DNA of 64,000 nucleotides from Anthoceros angustus. Its lineage: Eukaryota > Streptophyta > Anthocerotopsida > Anthocerotales > Anthocerotaceae. Position 1 is the first letter of the stretch. Each line of letters begins with the position of its first letter. Of this stretch, positions 34,066 to 45,353 are shown one piece after another. A program made the position numbers and the translations under genes. Location of the stretch: contig MU008174.1 in assembly GCA_010909165.1 (NCBI GenBank), positions 434,001 through 498,000 on the forward strand, read 5' to 3'. The notes beneath the pieces were generated by a model, which saw nothing but the letters and a program-made list of their open reading frames with translations, ran no database searches and was not told the DNA's origin.

Positions 34066-37000
34066 TTCCTCAGGGTAGGTAGTAGGGCTTTTAGCAAGTA
34101 GGGCTGCTAAACAGAAGATGGTGAAAATGGTGCCACATGGCAAGGAATCAACGGTCCACATCAAGTTTCAGTGTCACTGCCAAGTGGCCATGCAAGCTTG
34201 GTGTGTAGGGAGTGGCACCTTGGCAAGCTTGTGACGAATCGCGAGGAAGAGCTTGTGCATGCAAGGGAGAGCTAGGGCAAGTACTTGTTGAGGTCGTGGT
34301 GCCCATGTGTGTGCAAGAAGAAGGAGGTGTGCGTGCGTAGGAGTTGTGGGTGAAGGAATTTGAAGCACAGCTGTGAAGAGGGTGGCGGCGCTGAATTTTG
34401 TACTAAGCACCTTGCAAGTGAGGGATTTGGGCGCACAAGGAGCTATGTGCTATGAGGGCATCAAGGTTGAGCTAGGTAATGTGGAGGGAAGGCAATAAGT
34501 GGGAAAGGGGTTTTGTATGGCAAGTGAAGAAATCTTGCACTTATGTAGAACCGAGGTGACACTCACAGAAGAGAGCAAGTGCGCCCAAGCTTGTCTTATT
34601 TGTGCAATTATCTTGAGGAGTGCAAGATGGTCAAGGAGCCTGCACCTAAGAAGAGCAAGATGGTGGCTAGGGAGCCAGAAGAAGAGGTACAAATGCCCGA
34701 ATTTAATTGCTTCCCTGCGTAGGTGGAGTCTAGGCGGTTTGCTAGTGAGCCCAACATACAATTGCAGAGGGTATATGGCCGTCACTGAGCCTATGTCAAC
34801 TTGGAAGTGATAGAGGAATGCTTTATAATTTCACTATGCTACGGCAGGAACTTGAGAAGCTGGAAAATAGGGATGCAAGGACTGATCTAGGGTGGTGGAC
34901 AGCCCAACACATTTGACAAGTATATGAAAGGCCAGAGGAGGAGGCTCAAGAGGGGATCGCAATCATGGAGCTTGAGAGGAAGGTCGAGGAGGAAGGAGAA
35001 GAGAAAAAGGAGGATAGAAAGTGTCATGAGCTGCTTAAGAAGGCTATGGACGTGCTGCAGCGCGGGTACAAGTCTAGAGGGAAAGGTGGTTGGTGCATTG
35101 ACAAACTCAAGGAAGAGAAATGAACAATGTTTGCTAAGATTCTCCTTGGATTTGTGAGTGCTCAGTGGGAAGACGCATCTTAGTGATGCGCAATTGTATT
35201 TCATTTGGAGGTTGTCTAGGGGGTTTATTTCGGATAGGGAATGGTAATGTATGATGTCTATGCTACACATCGCGCAAGGTTGCTTATGCCCAATGCAAGG
35301 AATTCAAGAGCATGCAGGAATACGTACCTCTCCACGTGATCCATATCTATGACCTCCAAGGGTTATTGAAACAGGGAGAATTAAAATTTTCTAGGATGGA
35401 TTTCCAAGTGGTGCCATTGGATAAAGGAATCCCTACGCCTGTCAGAGAAGTCCCAACAACAAGAGACGGGAAGAAAAGGAAAGTGGAGGAGGAGCTTACC
35501 ACGGTGTCCTATGCACGAGGAAGAAGAAGAGGAAGAGGTTCATATGGTGAGAGGACTAAGAAAGATATTAGTGAGAAGAGGTGAGTTGGAGCCATCCCCT
35601 ACAGCAGTCGAGAGTGAAGAAGCTCTCATGGAGAGAGTTAAGGCAGCTTCCATTGCAGAAGAAGCTACAAGAAGAGTTGGCACGGGTAGAAGAGTAGAAA
35701 CTAGCAAGTCGGCGAACTCGGGCAGCTAGGAAGGGCTGGAAGGATGGGCGTGACACTTGCACCCCTTCACTACATTGGGTGCCACAGCTTATCGTATGGG
35801 ACTCGAGAGAGGCCCACTGTCCCTATGATAGAGGCAACACAAGATGATCAGGGGTGAGAATCCCTACCAAGTCGGCCACGAAGGGGTGGAAGTCTCCGCC
35901 CCGCACTCTAGCCCTTCCTAGCTGCCCAAGTTCCCGACTGCTAGCTTCTCCTTCTACTTATCCATACCAGCTCGCCTCCAAATGGAAGCCTTAACTCTCC
36001 ATGAGAGCTTCTTCACTCTCGACGCGAGGGATGGCTCCAACTCACCTCTTCCTCACTAATATCTTTCTTAGTCCTCTCACCATATGAACCTCTTCCTCTT
36101 CTTCCTCGCTCATGGGACACCGTGGTAAGCTCCTCCTCCACTTTCCTTTCTTCCGCCTCTTGTTGTTGGGACTCCGACAGCGAGGGATTCCTTTATCCAA
36201 TGGCACCACTTGGAAATCCATCCTAGAAAATTTTAATTCTCCCCTGCTTTCAATAACCCTTGGAGGTCATAGATATGGATCACGTGGAGAGGTAATGATT
36301 CTCGCATGCCTTGAATTCCTTGCATTGGGCATAAGCAACCTTGCACGATGTGTAGCATAGACATCATACATTACCATTCTATCCAAGTAAACCCCTAGAC
36401 AACCTCCAAATGAAATACAATTGCGCATCGCTAAGATGCGTTCTTCCAATCGAGCACTCACAAATCCAAGGAGAATCTTGTAGCAAACATTGTTCATTTC
36501 TCTTCTTGAGTTTGTCAATGCACCAACCACCTTCCCTTTAGACTTGTACCAGACCGCAAGACGTCCATAGCCTTCTTAGAATGACACTTTCTATCCTCCT
36601 TTCTCTTCTCCTTCCTCCTCACCTTCCTCTCAAGCTCCATGATTGCGATCCCCTCTTGAGCCTCCTCCGCCTTCATATACTTGTCAAATGTTGGGCTGTC
36701 CAAAGACCCTAGATCGCCTTGCATCCCTATTTTCCAGCCAAGTTCTCGCCTGTAGCATAGTGAAATTATAAAGCATTCCTCTATCACTTCCAAGTTGACA
36801 TAGGCTGGCGGCCATATACCCTGCAATTGTATGTTGGGCTCACTAGCAAACCACCGAACGCCTCAAGTGCCTAGACTCCACCGCGCATGGAAGCAATAAA
36901 TTCGGCATTTGTACCACTTATGCGGCTCCTAGCCATCTTGCTTCTTAGGCGCAATCACCTTCACCATCTTGCACTCCACAAGATAATGCACAAATAAGCT

Positions 37001-37228
37001 GTGCTTGGGCTGTGCACTTGCTCTCTACTTAGTTGTCACCTCTACACACAAGTAGATTTTTTCACTTACCACATGTAAACCCTTTTCCACTTACTCTTCC
37101 CACTCCATAGTCCTACCTAGCTCAACCTTGATGCCCTCATAGCACATGCGCCCCAAATCCTCACTCTGCAAGGTGCTTGGCACAAAATTCAAGCCACCAC
37201 CCTCTTCACGCAGTGCTCAAATTTCTTC
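34066..37228. repeat. Long foldback, unit 2 (left arm + truncated right arm)
   Basis: The left arm (about 34066-35830) matches the left arm of unit 1 apart from indels. The right arm (about 35830-37228) matches the right arms of units 1 and 3 but stops abruptly at AATTTCTTCGG, where left-arm inner sequence starts. Confidence 0.8.
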
Positions 37229-39410
37229 GGTGAGTTGGAGCCATCCCCTACAGCAGTCGAGAGTGAAGAAGCTCTCATGGAGAGAGTTAAGGCAGCTTCC
37301 ATTGCAGAAGAAGCTACAAGAAGAGTTGGCACGGGTAGAAGAGAAGTAGAAACTAGCAAGTCGGCGGAACTCGGGCAGCTAGGAAGGGCTGGAAGGATGG
37401 GCGTGGACACTTGCACCCCCTTCACTACATTGGGTGCCACAGTTATCGTATGGGACTCGATAGAGAGGCCCACTGTTGTCCCTATGATAGAGGCAACACA
37501 AGATGATCGTAGGGTGAGAATCCCTACCAAGTCGCCACGTTGTGGCACCCAACATAGTGAAGGGGTGGAAGTCTCCGCCCCCGCACTTCTAGCCCTTCCT
37601 AGCTGCCCAAGTTCCGTCGACTTGCTAGCTTCTCCTTCTACTTCTATCCATACCAGCTCTTCTTGCAGCTTCCTCCGCAATGGAAGCTGCCTTAACTCTC
37701 TCCATGAGAGCTTCTTCACTCTCGACTGCCGTAGGGGATGGCTCCAACTCACCTCTTCTCACTAATATCTTTCTTAGTCCTCTCACCATATGAACCTCTT
37801 CCTCTTCTTCTTCCTCGCTCATAGGGACACCGTGGTAAGCTCCTCCTCACTTTTCTTCCCGTCTCTTGTTGTTGGGACTCTCGACAGCGAGGGATCTTTA
37901 TCCAATGGCACCACTTGGAAATCCATCCTAGAAAATTTTAATTCTCCTGCTTCAATAACCCTTGGAGGTCATAGATATGGATCACGTGGAGAGGTAACGT
38001 ATTCCCCGCATGTTTGAATTCCTTGCATTGGGCATAAGCAACCTTGCACGATGTGTAGCATAGACATCATACATTACCATTCCCTATCCGAAGTAAACCC
38101 CCTAGACAACCTCCAAATGAAATACAATTGCGCATCGCTAAGATGCGTCTTCCCACTGAGCACTCACAAATCCAAGGAGAATCTTAGCAAACATTGTTCA
38201 TTTCTCTTCCTTGAGTTTGTCAATGCACCAACCACCTTTCCCTTTAGACTTGTACGTGACCGCAGACGTCCATAGCCTTCTGGCTACCATGACACTTTCT
38301 ATCCTCCTTTCTCTTCTCCTTCCTCCTCACCTTCCTCTCAAGCTCCATGATTGCGATCCCTCTTGAGCCTCCTCCTCGGCCTTCATATACTTGTCAAATG
38401 TTGGGCTGTCCAAAGACCCTAGATCGCCCCTTGCATCCCTATTTCCAGCTTCTGCCAGTAGCATAGTGAAATTATAAAGCATTCCTCTATCACTTCCAAG
38501 TTGACATAGGCTCGTTGATGGCCATATACCCTGCAATTGTATGTTGGGCTCACTAGCAAACCGCCTGAACGCCTCCAAGTGCCTAGACTCCACCTGCGCA
38601 TGGAAGCAATAAATTCGAGCATTTGTACCACTTATGCTGGCTCCCTAGCCACCATCTTGCTCTTCTTAGGCGCAATCACCTTCACCATCTTGCACTCCAC
38701 AAGATAATGCACAAATAAGACAGGCTTGGGCACAGGCACTTGCTCTCTTCTACTTAGTTGTCACCTCTACACACAAGTGCGAGATTTTTTCACTTACCAC
38801 ACAGAAACCCTTTTCCACTTACTTCCTTCCCACTCCATAGTCCTACCTAGCTCAACCTTGATGCCCTCATAGCACACAGCTCCTTGCGCGCCCAAATCCC
38901 TCACTTGCAAGGTGCTTGGTACAAAATTCAGCGCCACCACCCTCTTGCTACTTCAAAATTTCTTCACACAACTCTACGCACGCACACCTCCTTCTTCTTG
39001 CACACACATGGACACCACGTCCTCACAAGTCCTTGCCCTAGCTCTCCCTTGCATGCATAAGGTCTTCCTCGCAATTCCTCACAAGCCTGCCAAGGTGCCA
39101 CTCCCTACACACTAAGCTTGCATGGCCCCTTGGCAGTGACACTGAAACTTGATGTGGGACGTTGATTCCTTGCCATATGGCACCATTTCCACTATCTTCT
39201 TTTTAGGAGCTCTACCTGCTAAAAGCCACCTACACTACTTACCCTTCATATTTATGTTTTATTATTCCTAATATATCTTATTTATCCATAACCTTGCATA
39301 TACAGTCCTTTTTAACAACTTCCTAGGTTGGAACCTGCCTAATCTGGAAAGCTTGCTGCCCAAGATACCCAAGTAGGGCATCCAACCCCACTTCCGCTGC
39401 CCACTTAAGG
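37229..39410. repeat. Long foldback, unit 3 (left-arm fragment + full right arm)
   Basis: The left-arm inner fragment (37229 to about 37490) starts at TGAGTTGGAGCCATCCCC, and a complete right arm runs to about 39410. Its outer end (GGTTGGAACCTGCCTAATCT, AAGATACCCAAGTAGGG) is the inverted counterpart of the outer end of unit 1 (30590-30730), so units 1 and 3 supply the two true outer boundaries. Confidence 0.8.
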
Positions 39411-39499
39411 AGTCCTCACCACTCCCTACACATGTAGAGAGACCCTCATGCCACTAGGGTGGTTCAAAGTGTTATGGCGTCCTTATCTACCTTGACCTC

Positions 39500-40265
39500 C
39501 ACTAGTCATGGATTTCAAAATTGATTTGCCCCTGATAGAAACTTTGAGATATCGATGAAGATTGTCTGTTTCCATGATCTTTGATTTTTTTGTTTTATAC
39601 TTTGCTTTTTATAAAAATTTTAAATATAGGAAATTTATACGGAAGTTTTTTCTAACCATTGGTTTACATGAACACTTTAAATATAAAGATGTCTTAGAAA
39701 TTACTTTTCTAATCTTTCCTTGGTTGAATTGGAGTCCAACTTTGGCACTCTTTGAAGCTGAATGAGAGGTTCATAATGTTCTCTCTCTGCATCAAACAAA
39801 ATACTTAAAGGACTTGACATTGAAGAGACACATGTATCATATTTGCATATCAACTTCTTGTTTTGCATTGACCACACGAAGATCCTTCTCCTCAAGGCTA
39901 TACTTAACCATTGGATGGCGGTCGCATCACCCCATAAGCTCGTTGACTTTGCTGGCAGTTTCATATCATCGATATATTATTTGATGTTTTTGATATTTGG
40001 TCCATGTATGCTAATCAAGACCTCACGCGAATATATTTCCAGAGTCGCCATTGCGTTGGGATCTTTTTCTTCTATGCTTCTTTCCAATTGCAACATTGCT
40101 TCGATTCGCAATTCCGCTGACGTTACTATTCCCTTCAATAAATATGCAATGGAGTCAAATAAACAGTCACCTACAATGTATTGAAAATCTTCACTTGTTT
40201 CAAGTCTATGATGTCGTAAAACGGTGTGGATATCCGGTAGTTATGCACTCTATCCATTTGTTATG
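39500..40265 (-). pseudogene. OTU-like protease relic
   Basis: The minus strand preserves LWGDATAIQWLSIALRRRIF and SILFDAEREHYEPLIQL at 39701-39964, but the downstream part is frameshifted and the N-terminal Cys region is interrupted (the equivalent of GDCLYDSIAYLL falls in a different frame near 40150). It is a decayed copy of 46340-47131. Confidence 0.7.
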
Positions 40266-40595
40266 AGTCCTTAATAATCTATTGTTTCTTGAAGAAAACT
40301 TTATGTAGCTATAGGGACATATATAGACAGTACGTTATTTCTTGAAGAAATGTTGAATCCTAGGCATCTCAAGTCTTTCCCATAAAAGTGTCGCATAGTG
40401 CTAGGAAATAACTTTTTAGGGCTAGCCTCATCCCAAAGATACGGAGGCCTACTTAATCTTTAACTAATTGCCTTAAACATATTAGTTTGCTTAAAGTCTA
40501 AGAAAAGCCTTGCTACCACTAACCTCTTAAGTTACTAACTTAGATAAACAATAATTCCCACATGCATGGCTTTGTACTTATATATAGAGGCTTAT

Positions 40596-40794
40596 GTGTG
40601 TCCAAATGGACACACATTTATAAGAATTAAGCATCCTGCACTTGGATCGGTACTTAGATGGGGTGCCTAAAGGGAATGGATGCCCTTGGTGCAAGTAGCT
40701 TAAGCATACCATGATACAAGTTGTTAACTACCAAGTCCCATGACGGAAATCCGTCCTTAGTGGACTTAAATAAAATTCTTCTTCTTCTTCTTAT
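40596..40794 (+). mobile_element. 5S-related SINE-like insertion with target-site duplication
   Basis: A ~199-bp segment interrupts sequence that is continuous in the related copy at 47449-47453. It is bounded by the direct repeat CTTAT (40591-40595 and 40790-40794). It begins with a palindromic GTGTGTCCAAATGGACACAC and contains a 5S-like core (AATTAAGC, then CGGTACTTAGATGGGGTG and GGGAA, then TTGGTGCA). It ends in a (CTT)n tail. This is the anatomy of a SINE: pol III-type internal promoter region, simple-repeat 3' tail, short target duplication. No coding capacity. Confidence 0.7.
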
Positions 40795-41159
40795 TTCTCC
40801 TATAGGTGACTACCTTAAGTCTGATTAGTTTGCTTAGAATTCAACCAAAAGCATGCAGAATAAAATACTACGAAGCTAGAGGACATATAGCCAATATGCT
40901 GCTCGTTAACAAAACTTAAAATAATAATAATGTAGTGCAGAATATAATATATATGTACTTACTTCAGTATCATATCCCTCACCAAGAAGAGCATCAAAAA
41001 TGGTACAATGGCTTGGCTCAGTGCGCACGTAGGCAGCAGAATGCTATTTAAAATTCCCAGGAGAAGCGTTGGAGATTTGTATCTGCATATGTACAATCAG
41101 TGGACAAGAAGTTGGCAAGTGCGGGTATTGCTCTGGTAGGTTGCCAGTGGTGGTCTGCA

Positions 41160-44100
41160 TCCCCTCTAGGCGGGGCCTTTTTGCCGGTCTCTTGGGGTTT
41201 GGCATACGGAGCTTAAACTTTGTATGTTCGGTAAGGGTCGGGGACTCGTTGTCCTCGGTCCCCGGTGCCTCCTTGGCCCTATCAACCCCAGGCTAGTGTC
41301 CGCATTTTTCTCTCTCTCTATGAATTCTTCTCTCTGCAAAAACTTCTCTCTGCGATAGGGCGGTCCACACCTTCTGCGACAGTCAAGGACACTCACTGTC
41401 CAGTTTGTGCTCTGCTCAATTGTGGCGTTAAAGGGGTGAAAATCCACATTGGGCACATGCATAAGGACTTTGTCCAGACTACTTGGGCTGCCCAAGTACA
41501 TCTTGGGACCTCCACCAGCTTCGTGGCACAGGTTTCAGCGTCTGGTGTCGTCCTTCTAGGGGTGCCTCTATCATCATGGGATTGGTTGCGTGCTCAGCAG
41601 GATCACATCCTTGGGTTGTTTGAAACCCGCTTTCCATGCCCGCGCATTTTTCGCAGGATTCCCAGGCACCTCCATGATGATGCCCGCTTAGCATTTCATC
41701 TTCCTCTGGATCGCTCGACTCCTAGGACGAGATGGCTTGGTATCTTCTTCTGATTCTATCGCGATGGTGTCTGCGTTGTACTAGGGGCGGGGCTTCTAGT
41801 CATCAGGAGGTCGCCATCTGCCTCCGTCGCTGTTGGGCCGGCAATTGGGCATCTCTTCAAGAGGAGGCATTGCGGGCTTCCACGGTTCGGGCAGAATCCG
41901 CACTATAGATGGAGCAAGGCCCAGGGGTGGCAGGAAACTTGCGGCACTGCAATTAAGTTGTTAGGTCGAGCACGTGAATATGCCCGAGCTACCAGGGCTC
42001 TCCGCCCCCTTCCTTTGGCCTCTGCTTCTGAGGAGACCATTGCGGCCTTTCGTGCCCTCCATCCAGCCCCGAAAAATGCCATCCCCCCGGACATACTCGA
42101 ATATGTCCCTGAGAACTCCTTCTCCCTGAAGGGCACAACTTTTTCTCTGGGCGTCTCTATGGCCCCACGTCTTTCTTGCGCCGGGCTATCTGGGATGGTG
42201 CTTGAGCATCTTTGGGATCTTTTTGTCCCTAAAGACCCATCCAGCGGCTTTCCGCTGCTCTTTCCCTGGCTGCTACCATGGCACGGGGGGAAACACTTCA
42301 TTGGATCTCTCAGCTAGCAGGCTCGTCGCTATGGACAAGCCTTCTCCGGGCTCTGGCGTGCGTCCACTCGCGGTTGGGGAAGCCTTTATGCGGCTCCTTA
42401 TCCGTGCTATTACCTTTCGATTACGCTCCCTCCTCCAAGAAGACCTTATCCCCTACAATTTAGCATTGCTACTCCGGGGACTCGGGAGGGTGGTGCGAGT
42501 CCGTGGTGTTTGGCGTGCAGGCATGCCTTGACACCCACCCGGATTGGGTTGTTTTACAGGTGGATGTTGAAAATGCCTTCAATACCATTTCCAGGAGCGT
42601 CATCTTCGAGGAGCTCAGGGACATTGGTGGTGTCCTAGGGAGCCTTATAAATGAAGATAGCAATTAGTAGTGATTGAATCCCTTCTATGGTTCCACATTT
42701 TGTCCGATGCTTCTACGAGATGTCTTCCAATCTCTACTATCAGCACAAGAACATCTCTTTGGGATTTCTTTGTTTGCCTTGAATCACCATGTGTGCACTG
42801 TAATGTGACCCTCTAGGTGGTGCCCTCTTTGCCATCGCCCACTATAGGGTCCTTTCCAGGGCTGCTTCCTCTGCGCGTGACTGTGTCTTCCCGTCGCCGG
42901 CAGACAACTCTCACATCCTTGGGCCTTGGGACAAGGTTCAGGAGGCCTTCCAGCTCTTCTCCCATGAGCTTTCTTTGGTTGGCTTAAAAGTCAAGCCCTC
43001 TAAGTGCCGCACCTGGTCCCAGTCAGGTATCCTCCCCACTTTGCAGTTCCCTGCTGAGGAGATTGCTCCGGCCTTGGATCTACGGATTTTGGGGGTCCCC
43101 TTCGACTCCCCTGACTTCATTGGGAGCGCGGAGAACCTATCCTATGTCGAGGACCTCCCCCTGTTGGGGGATGCTCAGGTGGCCTTTGGAATTCTTTCCT
43201 CCTGCTTTGTTAGGCGCCCTGGTTACCTCATTTGCACGCTCCCCCCGACTCCGGTTTTCATGTCTCGACTTCAAGGGTTTGACAGGAAGATAATGGATAC
43301 TCTTGGTGAAATCATGTAAAGCGAGGGGGTGCAATTGCATTAGGAGGAAGTGAGAAGTGTATGGGGTGTCAGGGTCAAGCGTGAACAGCCCATAGTGTAT
43401 CTATTAGCTTGAACCCGAGGATACTATGCATCCTTTTCAAGGAAGACTTTCTTTGTCACATATCGACATGTTTGACAAGAGGACATGCCAGTCTTTGGAT
43501 AGATGCGATGTTGTCTCTCAGGCTATGCCATGGATCCATGCAGTTTGGGCCCGGCCCTCTCTCGGGAGGTTTCTTGCTGGCGGTTTTAGTTAGGGGGGCC
43601 TACTGTCGCTCACTGCAGCCTCTCTTTATCCTCCAGGACAGGCTCTTTCTGGAGGATCTTGTGTCTAGTATGGAGGAGGGAACCTTCTCTCTCCAAATTT
43701 CCTTGAGGCAGGCCAGGGAAATTCTTTCTGTGGATGCTCGGTGGGATTTTCCTTCTTTCTCGAGGTTTATCTCCGATGGTTTCAGGGGGTTGCAGGCGTT
43801 GTTGCTTGAGAAGCAGCTCAGCCAAGCTTTCCTGTCCGTCCTCTTGGACTCCTCCATCCCTAGGTCCACGACAGCTCGGGTTCACTCTTGTTCTGGTAAG
43901 GGCGCAGGCGCTTGGCTTCTGGCTCTTCCATGTATATGGGGTTTTGTCATCGCACCAGCCACCTTCACCACTGCGATGCGATTCCGTCTTGGCCTGCTTC
44001 AGCCTGTGGCGTCTTCCCTTCTTACCTGCGAGTGCGGCTCTGCCCTCGATGACTTTGGGCTACATCTTGCTCGTTGTCCCCATGGGGGTCATCATCACCA

Positions 44101-44640
44101 CCCACGATGCTATCCGCGTTGTCATGTTTGCCATAGCTCGTGAAAGCGGCTACATGGCCTGGAGGGAGTGAGGGTACATTCTTCGAACAGGTCGCTCAAT
44201 CAGGGCTTACTTGTACTTTGTCTGCAGTGACCAGGTTTCAGTGGCGGACGTGGTGGTTACTGACCCTGCTCGAGACACCATCTCCTCGAGTTATCACTAA
44301 CCGTCTGGTTGGAGTGCCGCGGTCTGACTTCAAGGTCAGAAAGTATAGCAGGATGTAAACAGGCCACTTCTTTATTCCGCTCGCACTCAAAATGTATGGG
44401 GCAATGGCTACGAACTTTGATCAATTTCTCAAGTCCTGTGCCAAATCCTACCACGCTCTCAGGCATGGCGCGGGGTTGTCCCTTTCTTATTTCACAACTT
44501 ACTTCAGACAGCGAGTCTTCATTGCCCTTCAAAGGGCCATCTCGACGGCAATCCTTCACAAGGCGGCGATGGCAAGTAACGCTTCTTCCTCTTCTTCCGT
44601 CATTTGCAGGCCATTTGTTCTTCCTGCATATGATATTCTA
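41160..44640 (+). pseudogene. Degenerate non-LTR (LINE-like) retroelement
   Basis: Multiple frames carry the domains in order. First is a C2H2-like finger (CPVCALLNCGVKGVKIHIGHMH, ~41390-41465). The reverse transcriptase follows, with RLVAMDKPSPGSGVRPLAVG (~42320), motif A QVDVENAFNTIS (~42560), the motif-B-like GGALFAIAHYRVL (~42820) and a motif C that reads PADN instead of the catalytic ADD (~42900). Later come VGLKVKPSKC and LDLRILGVPF, then a C-terminal Cys/His-rich region (CECGSALDDFGLHLARC, ~44030) with FAIARESGYMAWRE. Finally VSVADVVVTDPA with KVRKYSRM and GHFFIPLALKMYGAM suggests a restriction-like nuclease region. Frameshifts and stops occur throughout, and the altered motif C indicates it is dead. 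Boundaries are approximate. Confidence 0.75.
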
Positions 44641-44801
44641 GGAGCCGTAGGTAACTATAGGTAAGCGCTTAGTCGCTATTTTTCACCTTGATCCCCGAGA
44701 AATGAGTTCGTGTTTTATTGCGGGAAAAAACGATGGGGAAAAACCTTTCCACCAAGGGACAATGAAGGTGTGGAGACATATATTATCAATACATTTTTTG
44801 A

Positions 44802-44959
44802 AGTTCCAAGTTCCAAGGTCCAAGGTCCAAGTTCCAAGTTCCAAGGTCCAAGGTCCAAGGTCCAAGGTCCAAGGTCCAAGGTCCAAGGTCCAAGGTCCAA
44901 GGTCCAAGGTCCAGGGTCCAAGGTCCAAGGTCCAAGGTCCAAGGTCCAAGGTCCAAGGT
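44802..44959 (+). repeat. 7-bp minisatellite (AGGTCCA)n, about 22 units
   Basis: Nearly pure AGGTCCA with early AGTTCCA variants and one AGGGTCC variant. Because 7 is not a multiple of 3, it is open in several frames on both strands, giving spurious GPRSKVQ- and LDLGPWT-type repeats. The same flanks with only about three units occur at 47650-47680. Confidence 0.95.
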
Positions 44960-45021
44960 TTTATAATTATTTCAAAAAAGCTTGCAATAAGGCGATTTTA
45001 TTGCAGTCAAAAAGCCGAGTT

Positions 45022-45353
45022 CATCCTCTCTAGCCTATGCTTCTTATGGGTTTGGTGGTACCTTCACACATTCATGCCTTGTTTGGGCTCAACTCAGGAC
45101 TTTCACAATTCACATCATTAATATTATTATGTATATGTAAGTCGATGCATTGTATAATTTATTGAGTAATTAAATATTCTACTTATACATCCTCTCTAGC
45201 CTATGCTTCTTATGGGTTTGGTGGTACCTTCACACATTCATGCCTTGTTTGGGCTCAACTCAGGACTTTCACAATTCACATCATTAATATTATTATGTAT
45301 ATGTAAGTCGATGCATTGTATAATTTATTGAGTAATTAAATATTCTACTTATA
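45022..45353 (+). repeat. 166-bp tandem duplication
   Basis: Two adjacent copies starting at CATCCTCTCTAGCC (45022 and 45188) appear identical over their length. They lie at the left edge of the OTU-element copy. Confidence 0.9.

Larger units (their letters stand above)
39450..40980 (-). mobile_element. OTU-element family, copy near 40 kb
   Basis: Collinear with about 46280-47620, apart from a ~199-bp insertion at 40596-40794 and several small indels. It carries a broken OTU-like frame on the minus strand (about 39500-40265) and the same AT-rich flank with ACTTATATATAGAGGC. Element termini were not resolved. Confidence 0.7.

Noticed and set aside
27396-39410. A CRISPR-like or satellite reading of the repeated units
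   Set aside because: Units are kilobase-scale, contain element relics and are plant-type; there are no regular short repeats with unique spacers.
30590-39410. A purely sequencing-adapter hairpin artefact for the alternating arms
   Set aside because: Left and right arms differ by many substitutions, which a read-through hairpin would not give; only the threefold repetition of the foldback is suspected to be artefactual.
44683-45121. Repetitive ORFs (GPRSKVQ and LDLGPWT repeats) on both strands
   Set aside because: They are translations of the 7-bp minisatellite, which is open in several frames by arithmetic.
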